Shown piece by piece: positions 1 to 12,210 of a stretch of 64,000 nt of DNA (positions are counted from its first letter, which is position 1; each line of letters begins with the position of its first letter). The notes below the pieces were generated by a model. That model saw nothing but the letters and a program-made list of their open reading frames with translations, did no database searches and was not told the DNA's origin. Source of the DNA: Metaphire vulgaris (lineage: Eukaryota > Annelida > Clitellata > Crassiclitellata > Megascolecidae); assembly GCA_018105865.1 (NCBI GenBank), contig CM030853.1:5138075-5202074 (forward strand), written 5' to 3'. Made by a program: the position numbers and the translations under genes.

Positions 1-136
1 ACGCATCGCACCTTTATATTTATGCACGAAAGTGTGGTAGGCCTATGCATGCATACATGCATCGTACCTGCATGTATACATTACACATATAGGCCTAATA
101 CATACATACATACATATGTGCATAGATGCATCCCTA
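1..136. repeat. Degenerate CATA/CATG simple repeat
   Basis: The start of the window is rich in ACATACATAC and TGCATGCATAC steps, and similar sequence continues from 212 to about 300. I see no gene in it. Confidence 0.6.
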
Positions 137-211
137 CAGGGTGGCACAAAAAACCGGACTAGTCACATTGCGGTTTGCATTTAATATAGTCCGGTTTTTT
201 GCGCCGCCCTC
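137..211. mobile_element. 75-bp mariner/Tc1-like palindromic MITE
   Basis: The two ends are near-perfect inverted repeats over about 24 bases: CAGGGTGGCACAAAAAACC on the left and the reverse complement, with two or three changes, on the right. The dinucleotide TA lies on both sides (135-136 and 212-213), as expected of Tc1/mariner insertion. There is no coding capacity. Confidence 0.6.
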
Positions 212-344
212 TACATGCATACATGCACACAATCACGCATACATGCACACATTCATGCGCGCACACACACACATACACTGTGCATATACACTGGCACCTT
301 CAAGTCCAGTGTCCGAAAAACAAGTTGACTGAAGAGTAGAAACA

Positions 345-600
345 AGGCAGAGAGGAGAGAATCAGGACGAGAAGAAGACGGAGGATGTGGAGGGGAAGAG
401 GAGGAGGAAGAGAAGAAAGAGGAGGAGGAGGAGGAGGAGGAGGAGGAGGAGGAGGAAAGGAATGAGGACAAGATGAAAGAGGAAGAGAAGGAGGAGAACG
501 AGGAGGAAGAAGATAATGAAGAGGAGGTGGAGGTGGAGGAGGACGAGAAGGAGGAGCAGGAGGAGGAGGAGGTGGAGAAGGAGGAAAATCCTTGACGCAA
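345..600. repeat. Purine-rich (GGA)n tract
   Basis: About 250 bases of nearly pure purine on the plus strand, built on GGA/GAA, with the cleanest GGA run at 420-455. The reading frames here, Ser- or Leu-rich on the minus strand, are products of the repeat. Confidence 0.85.
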
Positions 601-654
601 TTCGTCTCTTCTTGCTTTCCATTCCAGAGGTCAGGAAGGACAGAATAGCAAGTC

Positions 655-932
655 ATCGCGGCGAAAGATTCGGCTGAGAGGTCTCTGCAATCGGGAGACC
701 GGAGAAGGAGGAGGAGGAGGAGGATGGATGATCAGACACTGGGTTCTCGGCAACCCCCTCCCTTCCTTCCTCCCTCCCTCCCCCGCCCCGCTCTCCTTCC
801 CATCATTCCGCCTGCCTCCTCAGCAACCGAGACACGGCTAAGCGAACCTCCTCCGTGCAGAGGAGGAGCAGATGCGCGATGAGGAGGAGGAGGAGGAGGA
901 GAATGAGGAGCAAAAGGTTTTGCTTCCATCAA
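655..932. repeat. GGA-rich and polypyrimidine tract
   Basis: Short (GGA)n runs at 703-725 and 880-905 flank a C/T-rich stretch at 755-800. No gene is supported. Confidence 0.5.
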
Positions 933-982
933 TCAGAGCTTATTAAGGGACTGTCGGACGTCAGAACTCAACGGAAATATGC

Positions 983-1310
983 ACGCTCTGTCTGTCTATC
1001 TGTATGTCTGTCTGTATGTCTGTATGTCTATCCATCTGTATGTCTATCTGTCCGTCTGTCTGTCTATTTGCCTGTCTGTATATCTGTGTGTCTGACTGTC
1101 AATATGCCTATCTGCATGCCTATCTGACCATCAGTCTATCTGCCTGTCTATCAGTCTGTCTATCTGTTTGTCTTTCTGCCCTTCCGTCTGTCTGTCTGTC
1201 TGTCTGTCTACCTGTCTGTCTCTCTTTCTGACCGCCCGCCTGTCTATCTGTCTGTCTGTCTGTTTGACTGCCTGCCTGTCTGTCTGTCTATCTATCTGTC
1301 TTTCTGACCG
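983..1310. repeat. Degenerate (GTCT)n array
   Basis: About 330 bases of CTGT/CTAT/CTGC variants. All frames stay open because the repeat has no stops, so the Cys/Leu/Ser-rich ORFs are artefacts. Confidence 0.9.
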
Positions 1311-1365
1311 CGTCTGTGCATCGGTTGATGGTGTTCCGCTGTTTGACACGATATTCGAAGCGTAA

Positions 1366-1440
1366 AAGTAAGTAAGTGAAATCTCGTAAATTTATATAGC
1401 GCTCTGGAAGTAGTACGGTAATAGCGTGTTTCGTACTGAC
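1366..1440 (+). repeat. Dispersed repeat with AAGTAAGT and TATATAGCGCT
   Basis: The block reads AAGTAAGTAAGTGAAATCTC, then AATTTATATAGCGCT, then a GTAATAGCGTGTT-like stretch. Related copies occur at 19654-19720 (plus), 52555-52610 and 53597-53660 (minus), and partially at 9296-9330, 40630-40690 and 55070-55105. It is probably the 3' end of a SINE or LINE family. Confidence 0.6.
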
Positions 1441-1872
1441 TTTAACCGAACCTCTCAGGCGATCTCTGTCCGCATCGTTCTGCTTGTCAAGTTGTCTGCG
1501 TGTCAATCAGAGAGTGGCGCATGAGAGTCGGACCCGGATGGGAGGAAGGGAGAGAGGAGTATAAGGATCAAACCATTGAGAGAAAGATTTTTTTATTGTT
1601 TCGCTATGGTAAATAAGTTGGTTAATAACTCCGTAAAATATTCCGTTTGTATGCATCTTTTGGGTTGTAATATGCGGCACTGTTGAAGTCAGAAAAGGAT
1701 ATATGAGCGTTATCTCAAAACGTTATGGGCGTTATTTTCTAATGACAGTCTGGAACCTCCCCCTTTACTACTGGTATCAGTGATTCAGTGGGGGTCCATG
1801 ACTCTATTTAGTGTTGCTCTGTTGGGTCTAGAGAATGCGGTACTAACGATATCACATCATCATCCATGATCA

Positions 1873-2037
<165 letters not shown>

Positions 2038-2204
2038 GCACTTGTATGACATCAGTTTTGATACACAAATGCACCAATTTATGGCGCTACAAATTCACTC
2101 GCATGAAATCATATCGATGCTAGAGAAACCAGCAAGGGTGACAGTGTGCTTGCCTGTCTCTCTCTTCGATTGTATACCTTCGCACCTCTGTGTCTCTGTC
2201 TTTG

Positions 2205-2236
2205 TCTTTGTCTGTCTCTGTCTGTCTGTCTGTCTT

Positions 2237-2321
<85 letters not shown>
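2205..2321. repeat. (CTGT)n then (CT)n microsatellite
   Basis: CTGT/CTTT variants lead into an uninterrupted CT dinucleotide run of about 70 bases. Confidence 0.95.
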
Positions 2322-2323
<2 letters not shown>

Positions 2324-2484
2324 GCATTGAATTCTAGCTAATTATTAACGACGCCTATTCTTGTAGTCATTGTTGCATTACTAGGTATAGGGAGTTTTCC
2401 ATCCCTCCCCAACTTTTTGAATTCTCTTCTGATTTGATTTTTAATTTGGGCACTTCTTTCTGGTCACGCAGCATGTGGAAGAAA

Positions 2485-2488
<4 letters not shown>

Positions 2489-2547
<59 letters not shown>

Positions 2548-2582
2548 GAGCGAGAGAGAGAGAGAGAGCGAGAGAGAGAGCG
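2489..2582. repeat. (GA)n microsatellite with GC interruptions
   Basis: A GA dinucleotide run with periodic AGCGAGA interruptions in its second half. Confidence 0.95.
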
Positions 2583-2821
2583 TGTCGTACAGCTCCCGTG
2601 TTTACTGTTCAATAGCGTTCTGATAAACCATTGATAGTCAACCGCGGATCAAGACAGAAAAATTCAAGTGGGGGGGTTGCACTTTGACGGCCCTCGCTCC
2701 CTTTTGGGAATTTCGCTGAAAGACCGAAATCAGTTCCTCGTTTTCTTTATACATCGGAGCAGTATGCTTCTCCCTTAAGAACGAATGGTGAATGCACATC
2801 ACGGCTGGTAATTTTCTATTA

Positions 2822-2910
2822 TGTTGTCTTGTTGTTCTGTTGTCTTGTTGTTCTGTTGTCTTGTTGTTCTGTTGTCTTGTTGTTCTGTTGTCTTGTTGTT
2901 CTGTTGTCTT
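2822..2910. repeat. 16-bp minisatellite, about 5.5 copies
   Basis: The unit TGTTGTCTTGTTGTTC is repeated head to tail with almost no divergence. The minus-strand ORF reading TTEQQDNR is produced by the repeat. Confidence 0.9.
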
Positions 2911-3732
2911 GCTGACCTGACTGTCCTTTTCGTCTCGACCAGACTCTAATTTGGAATGGATTTGGCGCGCCATCGGTTGATGCCATAGAACCTACAGTAT
3001 ATCCTGGGCATTATGATAGTGGCGCCATAGAAGTTGATTGATTGATTTATCGCTGCTCAAGATTGCCTCAGCTTTGTCGAAAATTCAGTTTAAGATGTCT
3101 TTCAAAACTGAATGTCGAATTAAAGGAGTCTTTTTCTGAAAATCGATTTTATATTTTGTATCATTTGGAACATAATTACTGTCCAGGAAAGATTCAAAAT
3201 TAGCAGGTGAATTCAATACCTGGTAAAATATCTTATGACCTCAAATTCTTTGCCCGACTTGAAGCGCCATCCAGTTCTCAAAGCCCACGTACCTTCGTAA
3301 TTTCTTTACAATTCAAAAGAAGCGGTCAACTCGTTCATCTCTCGTTTTACCAACAACCACGTCATTAAAATTCTCCCATAAGTCGATTTCATACACTGCA
3401 CATTTACGTTACTAGATTAATAAGAATTCGAAGTAAGAACTATCTATCGATATTGACTCAGATTAAATAACGATTTTGTCGTATTTTTGTAGCGCATTTA
3501 TAAATACAACGACCGTCGAAAGAGCGACTTCATAACGCGTAGTGCAACTGCGCTCGAGGGGAACACTGATCTGCGTCTGTTTCGATTCCATTTCGTGTAT
3601 TTGTTTAATTTTTCGTCGCATTGAATAAAGTTAAGCGAATAGCCTATATATGGATAATATATGGATCAGTGATAAGTTTGCCGCTAATATTAATTTTGAT
3701 TACAATTCAGCTGATCTGATGCCGGAAGAGGT
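2911..3732. other. No gene seen
   Basis: Ordinary A/T-leaning sequence. A dispersed element rich in GGCGCCATAGAAGTTGATTG lies at about 2985-3060; related sequence is at 30960-31040 and, reversed, at 60725-60800. No splice-bounded coding stretch is visible. Confidence 0.5.
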
Positions 3733-3815
<83 letters not shown>

Positions 3816-4090
3816 GATAGAGAGAGGCTGATACAGACAGAGAGAGAGAGAAAAGCAGAGAGAGAGAGAGGCTGACGGACAGACAGACAGACAGAGATAG
3901 AGACAGAGGCTGAGACAGGCAGAGACTGAGAAAAACAGAGATGAGACAGGCAGACAAAGCGAGAGAGACAGAGAAAAAGAGACAGAGAGAAGAGAGACAG
4001 AGAAAAACAGACAGAGTGAAACGGACAGACAGAGATAGGCAGAAACAGAGAGCCAGAGATGCAGAGAGAGACAGGCAGAGAGAGGAAGAT
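3733..4090. repeat. (GA)n / (CAGA)n compound microsatellite
   Basis: A GA run at 3733-3773 becomes CAGA, then a degenerate GAGACAGA mixture. The long Ser/Leu-rich minus-strand ORFs come from the repeat. Confidence 0.95.
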
Positions 4091-4182
4091 TGCGTGTCGT
4101 TTCCCGACTGCGGTTCGATTGATGTCGCCAATCAAAGACCGTCCTCTGTCTCTTTTCCTGTTCGTCCATAAAACACTGCTTC

Positions 4183-4560
4183 GTTCGTCGTCGTCGTCGT
4201 CGTCATCATCATCGTCATCATCATCATCATCAAAGTGCAGTGCATGTTCTTCGACGGAATCGAAATCAGTCGGGACGACGCAAAGTCTCTGGCATCTCAC
4301 CTGTCAGCCGATCATCGGCGGTCGGACCCTTTGGTCGCCCTCCCTCCCCCTCCCTCCCCCCGTCGTCGTCGTCGTCGATCGGGAGGGACTCGTCGGTAGT
4401 GGACCGAAGACGCCGCCAGAGGGCGAAACGACGACGACGATGATGACGACGGCGGCGGCGACTGCAGAATGCCGACCACGTGACGTCGTCGTCGTCGTCG
4501 TCGTAGTGGTAGTAGTAATCGCGTTCTGTGTGTTTTATGCGAGAACGAATCGCCGCCGAG
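4183..4560. other. GC-rich, CpG-dense block with triplet runs, unexplained
   Basis: TCG/TCA triplets at 4183-4235 are followed by about 300 bases of unusually GC- and CpG-rich DNA with CGA/GTC runs. The composition resembles the GPCR exons elsewhere in the window, so this could be an exon or a promoter island. No family match, clear start or splice pair could be established. The poly-Val frame at 4480-4530 is only a GTC run. Confidence 0.3.
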
Positions 4561-4634
4561 AAGCCTTTGATTAGCCTCCGTTTCTAAAATACACAATGGA
4601 CACCTAAAATACGCAATAAAACCGATGCCGTCGA

Positions 4635-4713
4635 ATGGAGAAAGAGAGAGGGAGGGAGGGAGGCAGAGAGGCCCACCGAAGGACAGAGGGAAAGGATAGA
4701 GCGGAGGGCAGAG

Positions 4714-4772
<59 letters not shown>

Positions 4773-4893
4773 GAGGCACAGAAGAGGGGCAGAAGAACAG
4801 AGGGAATGGGTAGAGAGGAGGGCAGGGAGAAAGAAAGAAAGAAAGAGAGGCACAGAAGAGGGGCAGAAGGACAGAGGGAATGGGTAGAGAGGA

Positions 4894-4935
<42 letters not shown>

Positions 4936-4983
4936 AAAAGAGAGAATTGAGATAGAGATAGAGATAGAGATAGAGATAGAGAT

Positions 4984-5020
<37 letters not shown>

Positions 5021-5027
5021 AGAGGGC

Positions 5028-5110
<83 letters not shown>
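4635..5110. repeat. Compound (AAAG)n/(GATA)n/(GA)n/(TA)n microsatellite
   Basis: AAAG arrays at about 4715-4770 and 4895-4935, a GATAGA array at 4950-4985, GA runs, a TA run at 5030-5052 and a long GA run at 5053-5110. A unit holding GAGGCACAGAAGAGGGGCAGA occurs twice (about 4770-4830 and 4848-4890), so a local duplication lies inside the array. Confidence 0.9.
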
Positions 5111-5111
<1 letters not shown>

Positions 5112-5595
5112 TTGGACGACACATGTTCGAACATAGGTGTCGCAAACACAGAGGAACATGTTGGTGTTAAAATGAATTTTTAAGATCTGAAATAGCCTAA
5201 ATAGGCTAATCATCGCATTTCGCACGAAAAAGTATCTGTTGTCCAGACTCCATAGGAAATGTTGGAAAAGCATTTCGTGGAACTGGAAAAGAACGCACCT
5301 GTAGTTTCCTCGAACACCTTTGATTCGCTCGTCATTTTCTCCTGCAGAGAAATTATTTCCAGTTCCATAATTCGGTTCTAGAGAAACGAGGGAAAGATTC
5401 CTCTCATGTTACTGGGAAATACAGATTATGAAGGAGCTACATAAATATGAGCAATGTATAGGGCTGCCAGCAGGTCCGACTTTTATCGGATCGTCCAGAA
5501 ATTTTGGTCAGAGTCTCGAAAAATGAGGAGGGACATTCGGGACGATACTGTGTCCCGAAAGAGTCGGAGTAAATCAAATGCATACCAATTATTTA
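5111..5595. other. No gene seen
   Basis: Unique-looking sequence without a supported gene or repeat. Confidence 0.4.
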
Positions 5596-5603
5596 ACTCT
5601 AAG

Positions 5604-5988
5604 CAGGGCGTAGCGACGGGGGGTATATCGGTATATATGCCCCCCCCACAAAAACAAAATCTGTCTACCTTAAAGTCTTTTATGTGATTTATATGTGGTT
5701 ATATGTGGTTTATATGGTTTATGTGGTTTCTAATTAAGATTTATACCCACCAGTGGCGGCTCCACCGAGGTCAGGGGGTCCGTGCCCCCTATTGAGTGCC
5801 TGACCCCAATGGACCCCCAGTTGGGACCCTATACTTAATGCTACATACATTAAACAACAAATGGTTGGCCCCCATGATTAGAAGTTGCCACCCCAACGCC
5901 CCCCCCACTTGCCAAATCCTAGAGCCGCCACTGATACCCACCCAAAATATTTATACCCTCACAAATCAAATTCCTGGCTACGCCCCTG
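5604..5988 (+). mobile_element. hAT-type MITE, family C (CAGGGGCGTAGC), interrupted
   Basis: The ends are CAGGGCGTAGCGACGG and CTGGCTACGCCCCTG. An exact 8-bp duplication ACTCTAAG lies at 5596-5603 and 5989-5996. The inside carries the TATACC-rich body seen at 30618, 40117 and 62567. Another element (5751-5933) has inserted into it. Confidence 0.85.
5751..5933 (+). mobile_element. hAT-type MITE, family A (CAGTGGCGGCTCC), nested
   Basis: This 183-bp element starts CAGTGGCGGCTCC and ends AGAGCCGCCACTG. Its exact 8-bp duplication ATACCCAC (5743-5750 and 5934-5941) is cut into the body of the family C element, so it inserted later. Confidence 0.9.
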
Positions 5989-5996
5989 ACTCTAAG

Positions 5997-6482
5997 TTGT
6001 AAGTTGTCCTTCGAACGTTCAAAATCATTAATTCGAACATACCCTCTGTTATCGTACAACTATTCGGTGTCTTTGTTTAACCGGATGTACGCTGAAGTCT
6101 GTTCTTTCCTAATACACGAATCTGAAAAAGAAACAAGTTTGAAATGCATGAGCTTACTATACTGGATAATAGACCTAGATCAATTGTTTGTTTGTTTGTT
6201 TGGACAGTAATAATTTCGAGCATCTTTCTCCCAGTCAGATCCAATCTTCCAGGAAAGATGGAACGGATGCATATGCACGAGCATTAGAATATTTGCAAAG
6301 TGGCTGAATTTTGGAAGCAACGCCCCAGAAAAAACCAAAATATTGAGTGTTTTCGTTCGACAGTTTATTAGAACTCATTCGGAAATCATGTGCCGTTACA
6401 GTTGTCGGAGATGACTTATGCAAGGAACAGTGCATTCCAAAACAGAGTCCTCCCTAACTTAAGACGAAGCCAAAAATTGATG
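5997..6482. other. No gene seen
   Basis: Nothing recognisable apart from a short (TTTG)n run at 6186-6202. Confidence 0.4.
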
Positions 6483-6824
6483 CAGTGGCGTAGCTAGGAT
6501 TTTTAGGCCCTAATGCAAAAATTATTAATGGACCCCTTCAACTTAAAAAGTCACAACATGACGAACAGTGCACTAAGGCTTAAAAATTTTAACACTTTTT
6601 AAATAATAACGCATCGTCTGTCACCAGATTCCGGAAACTGTAAAACGGCTTTGTTTTTGTAGCGCTGTCATATTTAATACCTACCAAATTTATCTGATTA
6701 AGACTGAATTTAATGTGTTTTTAATTATTTGCTTTTGTTATTATATACTTTCTTTTCTACAGTGGTGGTTTATCCTGGGCCCTAATGCCTTGCTTAGTCT
6801 TGCTATATGGTAGCTACGTCTCTG
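6483..6824 (+). mobile_element. hAT-type MITE (CAGTGGCGTAGCTAGG)
   Basis: The left end is CAGTGGCGTAGCTAGG and the right end GGTAGCTACGTCTCTG. An exact 8-bp duplication AATTGATG lies at 6475-6482 and 6825-6832. The phrase GGGCCCTAATGC occurs near both ends. It is non-coding. Confidence 0.85.
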
Positions 6825-7115
6825 AATTGATGAACGTTGGATAGAATTTTTAAAGGATGTGATGCTTCAAATCTGCAAAGACTGACTGGTTACGTTTTGT
6901 AAATTATTGCTATCGGTAATGCGACTGTTGAAAGAATTTTCCCATTGATGAAAACCTGATGAGTTTGTAATTAATTAAACGGAAAAAGCAGATATGGAGT
7001 GAGTTTGCATTGAAAGAAAAGGTTTAAGACAAATAATTAATGATCATATCCGATATTGTGCATTGCCGACAGAGTACTAATGGAATGAATGAACGAACGA
7101 ACAACTGAATGAGAG

Positions 7116-7411
7116 CAGGGCCGCCGAGAGAATTTCCGGGCCCCGGTACAAAAAAATAGTCACGGGCCCCTGACCTGCCAAGTGTGTGAAAAAGTTGATG
7201 ACCTTTTTTGCTTGTCGGTCTTTTTCAAAGTAGAATTCAGGGTCCTCATTACAAATACAAGTATGAAAAAGTGTGTTGATGACCTCTTTTGCCTGCCAGT
7301 CTTTGTATGGCTTCACACTATTAATGCATCATCATCACCGGACCCGGGCCCCTTTGAGCTCCATGGGCCCCGGAACAACATACCGGCTGCACCTCCCTCT
7401 CCTCGGGCCTG
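7116..7411 (+). mobile_element. hAT-type MITE, family E (CAGGGCCGCCGAGAG)
   Basis: The ends are CAGGGCCGCCGAGAG and CTCCTCGGGCCTG. An exact duplication AATGAGAG lies at 7108-7115 and 7412-7419. It carries two internal copies of the GACCTTTTTTGCTTGTC-like motif (7197-7218 and 7278-7299). It is related to 23048-23305. Confidence 0.85.
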
Positions 7412-7419
7412 AATGAGAG

Positions 7420-8485
<1,066 letters not shown>

Positions 8486-8814
8486 GAAGAAGCAGAAAGC
8501 AAAATGAGACATATATTACTCTATGTTCAATGATAACACGGAAAAACAGAGAAACGTGCATCCACGCAGAAGACAGACAAAGAGACAAAGACAAGCAGAG
8601 AGACAAAGACAAGCAGAGATAATAATTATTGTGTATAACAGGTTTTCAGATGCTGAGCTATTTCTTAATTTATCGTCAAATTCATCTCACTAAATTGGCC
8701 GACCTTTCGAAGACAGCAATCTTCAGAAACTCAGAGAAGTAAGTAAGTCAGTCAATCGGCCCTTGAGCGGACGACAAGCGAGAGGCAATTGAGTAAGTAA
8801 GTAGACCTACTGCA

Positions 8815-8990
8815 CAGGGCGCGATCTGTAGGGGGAAGGGGGGAATCCCCTCCCCACTGCCCAACTGCATCCCCCTACTGCTACATCCCCCACCACTACA
8901 TCTCCCCACTGCTACACTTCCCCAGCAACTACAACACCCCAAGTTCGACATATCCCCCCTCCACTGCTCCAGGTCACAAATCGCACCCTG
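8815..8990 (+). mobile_element. hAT-type MITE (CAGGGCGCGATCTGTA)
   Basis: The ends are CAGGGCGCGATCTG and CAAATCGCACCCTG. An exact duplication CTACTGCA lies at 8807-8814 and 8991-8998. The interior is rich in CTACATCCCCC units. Confidence 0.85.
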
Positions 8991-9241
8991 CTACTGCATA
9001 TCGCTATTAGACTGCGGCGTCCAGATATCCTTTAACGTTTCTGCTAAACATTACACATAAAGACTGAAAATTCGAGGTGCTTCGTAGTCACAACAGAACA
9101 AGACCTAAGAAAGCAAACGTTTTCCTTAAACAGTAGAGGCAAGAAATGCAGATTTGCTGGTGCATGCGATGTTCAAGCGTTTCACGCATCTTCGAAGGTC
9201 ACGAAATGTCTAATTATTTCTGTAGATGTCGCTATATACAT

Positions 9242-9290
9242 ACAGTAGAACTTCGTTATGAAACGGACTCGGTTATACTGTAATATCGGT
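9242..9290 (+). mobile_element. Fragment of pogo/Tigger-like MITE
   Basis: TACAGTAGAACTTCGTTAT followed by CGGACTCGGTTATA matches one end of the family at 20969, 23567 and 61415. The other end is not present. Confidence 0.6.
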
Positions 9291-9560
9291 TACTATCTGA
9301 CAATTTATATAGCCCTATAGCCAGCCCTAAATCTAAGTCAAGAGTGTTTCACAACATAAGGTTAGCAGTCAAACGACGAACCGAACAAATGTGTCTTTAG
9401 ATTCTTTACGAACCCTGTTCATCGGTTTTCGAGTTAGTGACAAAGTCCGGAAGGGCGTTCCATAGGATTGGCTTGCCTCGGGTGACCGATCTTTCTCCTG
9501 GCATCTTTGTTTGCGACTGAGGTGGTATGATCACAGAGACCGGGGCCACTGAAACGGAGC

Positions 9561-9742
9561 CAGTGTTTATTCTAGCCACCTTGACATTGGGGGAGTTTGA
9601 AATGTTTGGAGGGACAAGATTTGTCTCTCCACGCTTTTTTTTGGGGGGGGGATTTCCATCCCCCAAGCCAACATATACAAATTTTGGGGGGAATTTTAAA
9701 ATTGGGGGGGATTCCCTCCCAAACAGGCCTAGAATAAACACT
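9561..9742 (+). mobile_element. hAT-like MITE, family F (CAGTGTTTATTCTAG)
   Basis: The ends are CAGTGTTTATTCTAGCC and GGCCTAGAATAAACACT, with G- and C-runs inside. The flanking duplication is imperfect (AAACGGA-like). A better preserved copy lies at 41571-41758. Confidence 0.7.
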
Positions 9743-10462
9743 AAAGCGGAACTGCCAACTGCCAGCAGGTGTGGTGTGGTACCGAGCCAGTGATGCCAGA
9801 TATTCAGGACAGGAGCGATCATTTAGTGCTCTTTAATACGTAATCAGACATCTCTTATAGACGATACGTTCAGGGACTCGCAACCAGCGCAGTCTGTCTC
9901 CTGGGAAAGTGGTGACGTGTTCACAGTGGTGGTTCCACAAAAGTTGATCACAGCAGACAACTGAAAAATATAAAACAGTCTTATTATACAGTAAGTAGAC
10001 TGTTACCACCACCACCACCGCCACTAGGACCACAAATGACGTCATTTGGTTCTCCATGGCAACGGGACAGAAGCAAAAATCAAATCTCTCTCTCTGATTG
10101 TCCGCCGTCAACTGGATCACGTGATTTCCGAATGCTCTTTTCGATGAAGACCCATTCGAGCGGCAAAAATATGCCCTAACAAAATACCGTTATGTGCCGT
10201 GCAATTTACCCGAAATCGAAGCGGTCGCTCATCCGAAGAGATAAACTGCATTAGGTCGGCAGCGGAGCGTGAGGCATTAACAGAATCGAGGAGGAATGCA
10301 ATGCAATTTCATTATAACCGGTTCCCTTTCCGTTATGAGAGGCCAATGACAACGGCATTGTGACTTCTCAGTATCTCTGAGTATTCTTCTTTTTTACACA
10401 GGAGAGTAAATAACTAGGAAAGCGCTTAACAAAGCACAGTTTGTTTCTATTGTTATTGTTGC
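9743..10462. other. No gene supported
   Basis: On the minus strand a pyrimidine-rich CAG near 9965 precedes an open stretch down to 9833 with several Cys codons. It could be an exon, but I recognise no domain and no donor, so it is not called. Confidence 0.3.
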
Positions 10463-10704
<242 letters not shown>

Positions 10705-10863
10705 ATGGCAAATGGCAAAAAATCATCGAATTTTATACTTCCATAAATCCCGTTGTCGTATGAATTTTAATCAATTAATTTTCGAATATATATAAAGGAA
10801 ATCCAGCAGAATTTGTTGAGGTAATTGAGATGAGTGCACACAAGAACTACTTCCGTTTTGCAG

Positions 10864-11374
10864 ATACAGGGCCGATGGATGCTGGGGTTTCCGGTCTGTC
10901 TGATGTGGACCGGAAGTGACGTCATCCTGTCGACCGCGTCCATAATGCACCTCTGCGCCATCGCCCTGTACCGCTACCACGGCATCGCCCATCCCCTGCA
11001 CGTGCGCAGCTACGCCACCGAGGGTCGTCACGTGACCGTCCTGGTGGTCCCGGCGTGGAGCGTTGCCGTCGCCCTGTCGATCCCGTTCCTCGTCCAGGGC
11101 GTCCTGGACCGATCTCACGTCCTGCAGCCGATCCCGGAAGTGGATCCGACGGCGACGGCCGCCGCTGGGGGGCGGTCGTCGGCGCTCGGACTGGTCGTCC
11201 AGTGCGGGATATTCAACCGGACGTTCGCCATCTATTCGTCGCTCGTGTCCTTCTTTATTCCTCTGAGCGTCATGGTGTTCGCCGACATCCGGTCGATCCA
11301 GATCCTCCGCAGGAACATCCATCTACCGATCCTTCTCGACTACGCCGCCGGCATCCAGTCGCGTCGACCCACCT

Positions 11375-11405
<31 letters not shown>

Positions 11406-12160
11406 AGCCGCAGCCGCGGGGAAACCCTCCCTCCGAGGAACCGACCACCATCGTCGTCGAGTCGCCCATCTGCCACCAACACCACCACCCACCCAACGAC
11501 GACGACGACGACGACCACGTGACCGCCGTCGCTTCGTCGCGACAACCGATTCTGACGATGACGTCACTGGACTCGGATTCCATGGCAACGACGACGACGA
11601 CGACGACGACGACGAGGGAACGCGACAATTTCGAGGTGCGTTCGAACGGCGTCGGGTCGGACTTGACCCTACTCGGGTCGCCGACGGGTCAGACGCCGAC
11701 GACGACGACGACGACGACGTCGACGACGTTGACCCCCGCGGTCGACCAGGCGACGACCAGCAAACGCCGGTCTCGCTCGAGGTCGATGGTCTACCTGGAC
11801 ATGTTGGCGTCGTGCGGCAAGACGAAGGTGAACGGAAGGGAACGACGGGCCGAGAAGACGCTCATCTGGGTCTTTGCGAGCTTCGTGGTCCTGTGGCTGC
11901 CGTTCTTCTGCACGAATCTCGCGTACGGCTTCTGCGGCGACAGGTGCAACATACCGGATCGGCTGTTTCAGGCGTTCACCTGGCTCGGCTACCTGTCGTC
12001 GGGGGTGAATCCGTGCATCTATACCCTACTGAACAAGGACTTCAGAACGGCGTTTCGAAACCTGCTTCTCTGTCGTCACGAGAAACTGACGCGTTCGAAT
12101 CACAGTCTCGTTCACGCCAGCAACTCAAACGGGACGCTGCGGGGGGTGAATAACTCTTAG
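10864..12160 (+). CDS. 5-HT2-like aminergic GPCR, TM3-TM7 exon (5' exon outside the window, one frame break)
   Basis: This is the 3' exon of a class A amine receptor of the plasma membrane. It opens after a TTTTGCAG acceptor in phase 0, just before TM3, a position where 5-HT2 genes are also split. TM3 reads SDVILSTASIMHLCAIALYR, nearly the vertebrate 5-HT2 TM3, with the amine-binding Asp3.32 present. The DRY motif is YRY (TAC codon). TM5 has FAIYSSLVSFFIPL, which places Ser at 5.42, 5.43 and 5.46. TM6 has LWLPFFCTN (Trp6.48, Phe6.51, Phe6.52) and TM7 has GYLSSGVNPCIYTLLNK. The third loop is about 165 residues and full of Pro, Asp and Thr runs. Frame 1 (TM3-TM5) and frame 2 (loop to stop) meet in the GCC run near 11375-11410, which implies a one-base-type indel there. 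TM1-TM2 are not found in the upstream 10.8 kb. The ligand could be serotonin, dopamine or another amine. Confidence 0.88.
11375..11410. repeat. (GCC)n run in receptor loop 3, site of the frame change
   Basis: The triplet run reads poly-Ala in the frame of TM3-TM5 and poly-Pro in the frame of TM6-TM7. Downstream of it frame 2 gives sensible loop sequence (RGNPPSEEPTTIVVE), so the indel is most likely inside this run. Confidence 0.6.
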
Positions 12161-12210
12161 AACCCTCCTTCCTCCTTCGAGTCCACGCAGGCAGGAAGGA
12201 CCCTCTAGAC

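Noticed and set aside
4480..4560. Poly-Val stretch followed by basic residues as a signal-anchor helix
   Set aside because: The Val run is a GTC triplet repeat and no start, splice site or homologue supports translation.
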